In this document: positions 6,902-9,117 of the stretch, in pieces
Position numbering within the stretch: position 1 is the stretch's first letter
Layout: each line of letters opens with the position of its first letter
NCBI GenBank assembly: GCA_003153655.1
Contig: PMAK01000191.1
Location: 1,063-10,179, forward strand
Length of the DNA: 9,117 nucleotides
Source of the DNA: Phycisphaerales bacterium
Lineage (GTDB): Bacteria > Planctomycetota > Phycisphaerae > Tepidisphaerales > Tepidisphaeraceae
Direction of reading: 5' to 3'
Position numbers and translations under genes: made by a program
The notes under the pieces: model-generated
The model's database searches: none
What the model was told of the DNA's origin: nothing
Seen by the model: the letters and a program-made list of their open reading frames with translations, nothing else

Positions 6902-7200
6902 AATTGCGTTCCATCGCCGTGTGGAATGAGCAAGGTTATCGGACAGTGGTGCGGCCGTTGCGCCGTGCGCGCCAAGACAACCACCTTCAGCCGCATGTGG
7001 TTCAGGATTTCAAAATGCCGTATTCTGCGGTGGACCTTGTCGGCTTCGCTCGTCCGCAGTTTCAGGAAATCGTGCGTACCTTTGGTTTCGCTGACCAGAG
7101 AGACTGCGTTGCCGTTTTGTTTCACGATCGTCCAATCTGAATTGTACTGTCCGAGCGGCGTATCTACGACATCCTCAATGTCCGAGCCGTCCAGCGTTAC
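6877..7200 (-). pseudogene. C-terminal fragment of type III restriction (Res) subunit
   Basis: About 107 codons in one minus-strand frame, ending at the stop 6877-6879, match the C-terminal endonuclease part of type III Res subunits: VDTPLGQYNSDWTIVK, then SLVSETKGTHDFLKLRTSEADKV, then RHFEILNHMRLKVVV. In intact enzymes these correspond to 'DTP.G.YNPDWA.V' and 'ETKGT...LR..E..KI.CG..HF', the PD-(D/E)XK nuclease core; D of NSDW and the E and K of ETK are kept. The helicase part of roughly 800 residues is missing. Upstream of about 7200 the same frame continues but no longer reads as Res and runs into the yhcG 3' end, so there is no start codon with a ribosome site. The usual CG before the final HF segment is replaced (KVHRRIRHF). 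It is best read as a remnant of an earlier type III restriction locus. Confidence 0.72.
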
Positions 7201-7297
7201 GTGTGGCGTGCGGGTGAACCGGTTCCGAACGCTCGCACCAACACGGAAATAATGGTGCGTGATCGCTCGCCGGGATTTCCGACAGTGTCGCAGTGGT

Positions 7298-8458
7298 TCA
7301 CCGTTTGCCCCGCTTCTTACCTACGGACGATCGCGTTCGTGCTTGCTTGGCCGGCGACATCAATTCCGCCTCGATTTCTTCGATGGACGGCAGCCTGGAT
7401 TGCAGTTCTTTCGGCAAAGCGCGGGTGATTTCATACTGAGATATGCCGATGGGTTTCTTGATGCCGTGCAGGGCGTATTCGGCGACGACGCGATTGCGAT
7501 GCTGGCAGAGTATCAGGCCAATCGATGGCTGATCGTTGGTGTGCCGAAGTTTGTCATCGATGACATTGAGATAGAAATTCATCTTCCCTGCATGTTCAGC
7601 TTTGAACTGGCCGGTCTTGAGCTCGATCACCACGAAACAGCGTAGCATGAGGTGGTAAAAAAGCAGGTCGATGTAGAAATCATCTTCGCCGACCGCGACG
7701 TGGTACTGCCTCCCGACAAATGCGAAGCCCTGGCCCAACTCGATGAGGAACTTTTGCAAATGCTTCAGCAGTTCGGTCTCTAACTCGCGCTCATGGAATG
7801 GCCTTTCGAGTGTTAGAAAATCAAAAATGTACGGGTCTTTGAGCGCTTGCGCGGCAAGGTCGGACTGGATCGGGGGCAACCGATCGGGAAAGTTGGTGAC
7901 CGCTTTGCCTCGTCGTGCGTGGTATTTACTCTCAATCATTAGATGAAGCACGCTGCGACTCCAGCCATTCTGGAGTGTTTGCTGCATGTACCATAAGCGA
8001 ATGTCAGGCGATTTAACCTTCTGCATGAGCACGACGTTGTGACCCCAGGGCAATTGGGCAACAAGCTGCTGCCCCAATCGGACGTCACCGCTTGCCGCGG
8101 GTTCGATTGGTTCCGAAACCTTGCCAGCCTGCAATTGGGCAACAGGCTGTTGCCCAATTTCGGAAAGCTGTGGGTATTCACGGTGGAACTGGGTCATCAG
8201 TTTCAGATTGCGCTCAGAGAAACCCTTCACTTCCGGCAGTTCGTTATGCAGATCGGAGGCAAGGCGCCTCAAGACGCCGGCACCCCAACCTTGGGTGGCT
8301 TGCTGCTGAACGAGCAGGCGGCCGACTTCCCAGTACAGTTGGATCATCTCCGCGTTGGCCGAAAGAACGGCGCGCGTTTGTGCTTGGCGGATACGATCCT
8401 TTACCTGGCCAAGTAGGCTGGCATAGTCACGCAGAAATTTGACTGGCAGTTTGTTCAT
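7298..8458 (-). CDS. yhcG: YhcG/DUF1016 family PD-(D/E)XK nuclease-like protein
   Basis: A 386-residue protein, the usual length for the family. Residues 1-95 are the DUF1016 N-terminal helical domain (AEMIQLYWEVGRLL, GFSERNLKLMTQF). Next comes a repeat-bearing linker (about 101-137), then LPWGHNVVLMQKVKSPDIRLWYMQQTLQNGWSRSVL, a family hallmark. The C-terminal nuclease domain has QYHVAVGEDDFYIDLLFYH with D264 and CFVVIELKTG with E279 and K281, so the PD-(D/E)XK catalytic residues appear intact, followed by a basic tail. Family members are frequent in type I restriction loci and mobile elements; their exact role is not settled, and nucleolytic activity is inferred from the fold. ATG 8458 overlaps the stop of a residual upstream frame (ATGA), so it was once coupled to another gene. 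No other start in frame lies between it and an upstream stop. Sampled GC is 48%, well below trbB beside it. Confidence 0.92.
   Translation of the reverse strand: MNKLPVKFLRDYASLLGQVKDRIRQAQTRAVLSANAEMIQLYWEVGRLLVQQQATQGWGAGVLRRLASDLHNELPEVKGFSERNLKLMTQFHREYPQLSEIGQQPVAQLQAGKVSEPIEPAASGDVRLGQQLVAQLPWGHNVVLMQKVKSPDIRLWYMQQTLQNGWSRSVLHLMIESKYHARRGKAVTNFPDRLPPIQSDLAAQALKDPYIFDFLTLERPFHERELETELLKHLQKFLIELGQGFAFVGRQYHVAVGEDDFYIDLLFYHLMLRCFVVIELKTGQFKAEHAGKMNFYLNVIDDKLRHTNDQPSIGLILCQHRNRVVAEYALHGIKKPIGISQYEITRALPKELQSRLPSIEEIEAELMSPAKQARTRSSVGKKRGKR
8053..8078. repeat. Imperfect palindromic repeat, copy 1, inside yhcG
   Basis: This copy shares GGGCAACA(A/G)GCTG(C/T)TGCCC-like sequence with the copy at 8133-8159 and can fold as a hairpin with one bulge. 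It encodes the LGQQLVAQLPW segment (residues 128-138) of the nuclease-like protein. Repeat starts are about 81 bases (27 codons) apart, so both keep the frame. Confidence 0.65.
8133..8159. repeat. Perfect 27-base palindromic repeat, copy 2, inside yhcG
   Basis: Left arm AATTGGGCAACAG (8133-8145), a single central G (8146), and right arm CTGTTGCCCAATT (8147-8159) pair perfectly over 13 bases. It encodes IGQQPVAQL (residues 101-109), almost the same peptide as copy 1. Such a perfect dyad in coding sequence is unlikely by chance and suggests an inserted or spreading palindromic element placed in the flexible linker. Confidence 0.8.
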
Positions 8459-8508
8459 CTCTTCGGCCCATCGGCGCGCAACGCCTCGATTTCATTCAGC
8501 GCTGTTTC
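8455..8508 (-). pseudogene. 17-codon tail of a lost gene overlapping the yhcG start
   Basis: The minus-strand frame from 8508 to the TGA at 8455-8457 reads ETALNEIEALRADGPKR and its stop overlaps the yhcG ATG as ATGA. A stop (TAG at 8509-8511) lies directly upstream and there is no suitable start, so it is not a gene now. The ATGA overlap is the classic coupling seen at operon junctions; it suggests that yhcG once followed another gene, perhaps a type I methylase or specificity subunit, which was deleted or replaced upstream of about 8510. Confidence 0.4.
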
Positions 8509-8590
8509 CTAATTCAAAATTGTACCGATCAGGCATACTCAAGCGAAGGAACTTCGAATATTTAGCCGACTGAAAATCGCGCGTCGATTT
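8509..8590. other. Spacer between trbB end and yhcG tail remnant
   Basis: This AT-richer spacer lies between the trbB hairpin and the old gene tail. It contains a TACAAT on the minus strand near 8519-8524 that could be a -10 element for yhcG, but the best -35-like hexamer (TTGAGT) is only about 12 bases upstream, so I do not call a promoter. A small hairpin (CGAAG, GAA, CTTCG) is at 8544-8556. It is the right candidate boundary of the inserted cargo. Confidence 0.35.
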
Positions 8591-8593
8591 TCA
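8571..8593 (-). terminator. Perfect hairpin containing the trbB stop codon
   Basis: TGAAAATCG (8571-8579) and CGATTTTCA (8585-8593) are perfect 9-base arms around a 5-base loop. Read on the minus strand, the TGA stop of trbB is the first arm's start, so transcription leaving trbB would form the hairpin at once. The stem is AT-rich and no T-run follows it, so it may be a weak or bidirectional terminator, or an mRNA 3'-end stabiliser. Confidence 0.4.
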
Positions 8594-9117
8594 TGCGTCG
8601 CCCTTCACTTCGTTGAGCACATAATCGTTGTTGTCGAATCCGTTGACCTCCACAATGCTGCGGACGGATCGGCCCGGTCGTGCATTGGTGCGCTCAATGA
8701 AGACGAGCAAATTCACGGCTGACGCGATGGACCGCTTGGGAACGATCTGCGACGCCTCGCCCACCAAGTCCTCGATGCGCCGCAGCGCATCGGCAGCCGA
8801 GTTGGCGTGGATCGTTGCGACACCGCCGGGGTGACCGGTGTTCCATGCCTTCAACATCGCCAGCGCTTCAGGTCCGCGCACCTCCCCGATAATGATCCGA
8901 TCCGGTCGAAGGCGCAACGTCATCCGGAGCAAATCGGTCATCGTCACTCTCGGCTCGGTATTCTTCGTCAGCAACTCAACCTTGTCGTCCGAAGGGCATT
9001 GAAGCTCCTTGGTGTCCTCAATCAGGATGATGCGATCGCTCCTGAACGGCGGCTCCGACAGGATCGCGTTGACCAGCGTGGTTTTTCCTGATCCGGTTCC
9101 GCCGGCAACCAGAATGT
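8591..9117 (-). CDS. trbB: TrbB/VirB11-like conjugation ATPase, C-terminal part
   Basis: The frame enters at the right edge and stops at 8591-8593; 174 residues of the C-terminal ATPase half are visible and the start is outside. It is a hexameric cytoplasmic AAA-like traffic ATPase that powers type IV secretion pilus assembly and DNA transfer. Visible motifs are Walker A GGTGSGKTT (residues 5-13 of the visible part), the Asp box IILIEDTKELQ, Walker B RPDRIIIGEVRGPEAL, and the His box HPGGVATIHANSA. The ending (VNGFDNNDYVLNEV) is normal for TrbB, so the 3' end is complete. In standard trb operons trbB is first and is followed by trbC; here instead cargo on the same strand follows, and trbI lies at the other side pointing toward it, so the operon order is rearranged. 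Confidence 0.95.
   Translation of the reverse strand, partial: ILVAGGTGSGKTTLVNAILSEPPFRSDRIILIEDTKELQCPSDDKVELLTKNTEPRVTMTDLLRMTLRLRPDRIIIGEVRGPEALAMLKAWNTGHPGGVATIHANSAADALRRIEDLVGEASQIVPKRSIASAVNLLVFIERTNARPGRSVRSIVEVNGFDNNDYVLNEVKGDA

Noticed and set aside
6373..7140. Plus-strand open frame of 255 codons
   Set aside because: It is antisense to the methylase N-terminus and the Res fragment, both of which have clear family motifs; its translation shows no motif.
7259..7645. Plus-strand open frame of 128 codons
   Set aside because: It is antisense to the catalytic domain of the YhcG protein, whose motifs are clear.
8519..8545. TACAAT/TTGAGT as a yhcG promoter
   Set aside because: The spacing of about 12 bases between the two elements is too short for a normal sigma-70 promoter.
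1..9117. CRISPR array, tRNA/rRNA gene, IS element or transposase
   Set aside because: No regularly spaced repeats, no tRNA-like cloverleaf, no transposase motifs and no IS-type terminal repeats were seen; the yhcG repeats are only two and lie inside a gene.

Overview
The window is a cargo segment lodged among conjugation genes of a mobile element (an integrative conjugative element or plasmid) from a Gram-negative bacterium. The plus-strand left edge is the 3' end of trbI (VirB10-like T4SS scaffold), followed by a DUF2274 gene; that pair is typical of the end of trb operons in Proteobacteria. The minus-strand right edge is the 3' half of trbB (VirB11-like T4SS ATPase). The host cannot be named: the trbI-DUF2274 order suggests Proteobacteria, while the small protein at 1041-1355 belongs to a type I recall from planctomycetes and others. 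GC counted by hand in single 60-base lines is 67-70% in the trb ends but mostly 45-58% in the cargo, consistent with acquired DNA.

Layout. 1-1355 (+): trbI end, DUF2274 gene, a 97-aa unknown gene and a 104-aa conserved unknown gene, closely spaced as one operon. 1356-1506: convergent gap without a clear terminator. 1507-6816 (-): a tightly packed four-gene cassette, read right to left: an Eco57I/TaqI-type N6-adenine DNA methyltransferase; a 740-aa protein with two complete GHKL ATPase modules (an N-terminal Hsp90/MORC-like one and a C-terminal histidine-kinase core); a 350-aa protein with a receiver-like N-terminus; and a 240-aa unknown protein. Junctions are 23 bp overlap, 13 bp gap and 17 bp overlap, so the four are probably co-translated. 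6877-7200 (-): the C-terminal nuclease remnant of a type III restriction (Res) subunit. 7298-8458 (-): an intact YhcG/DUF1016 PD-(D/E)XK nuclease-like gene carrying two palindromic repeats in its coding sequence. 8455-8508 (-): a 17-codon tail of a lost gene that overlaps the yhcG start. 8591-9117 (-): trbB.

Interpretation (inference). This looks like a defence or genome-conflict island. The methyltransferase + dual-GHKL + receiver + unknown operon is the most interesting part: it has the parts of a two-component phosphorelay joined to a DNA methylase, and no recognisable nuclease. I do not match it to a named defence system. The Res fragment and the gene tail next to yhcG show that older restriction-modification genes have been eroded or replaced at the same place.
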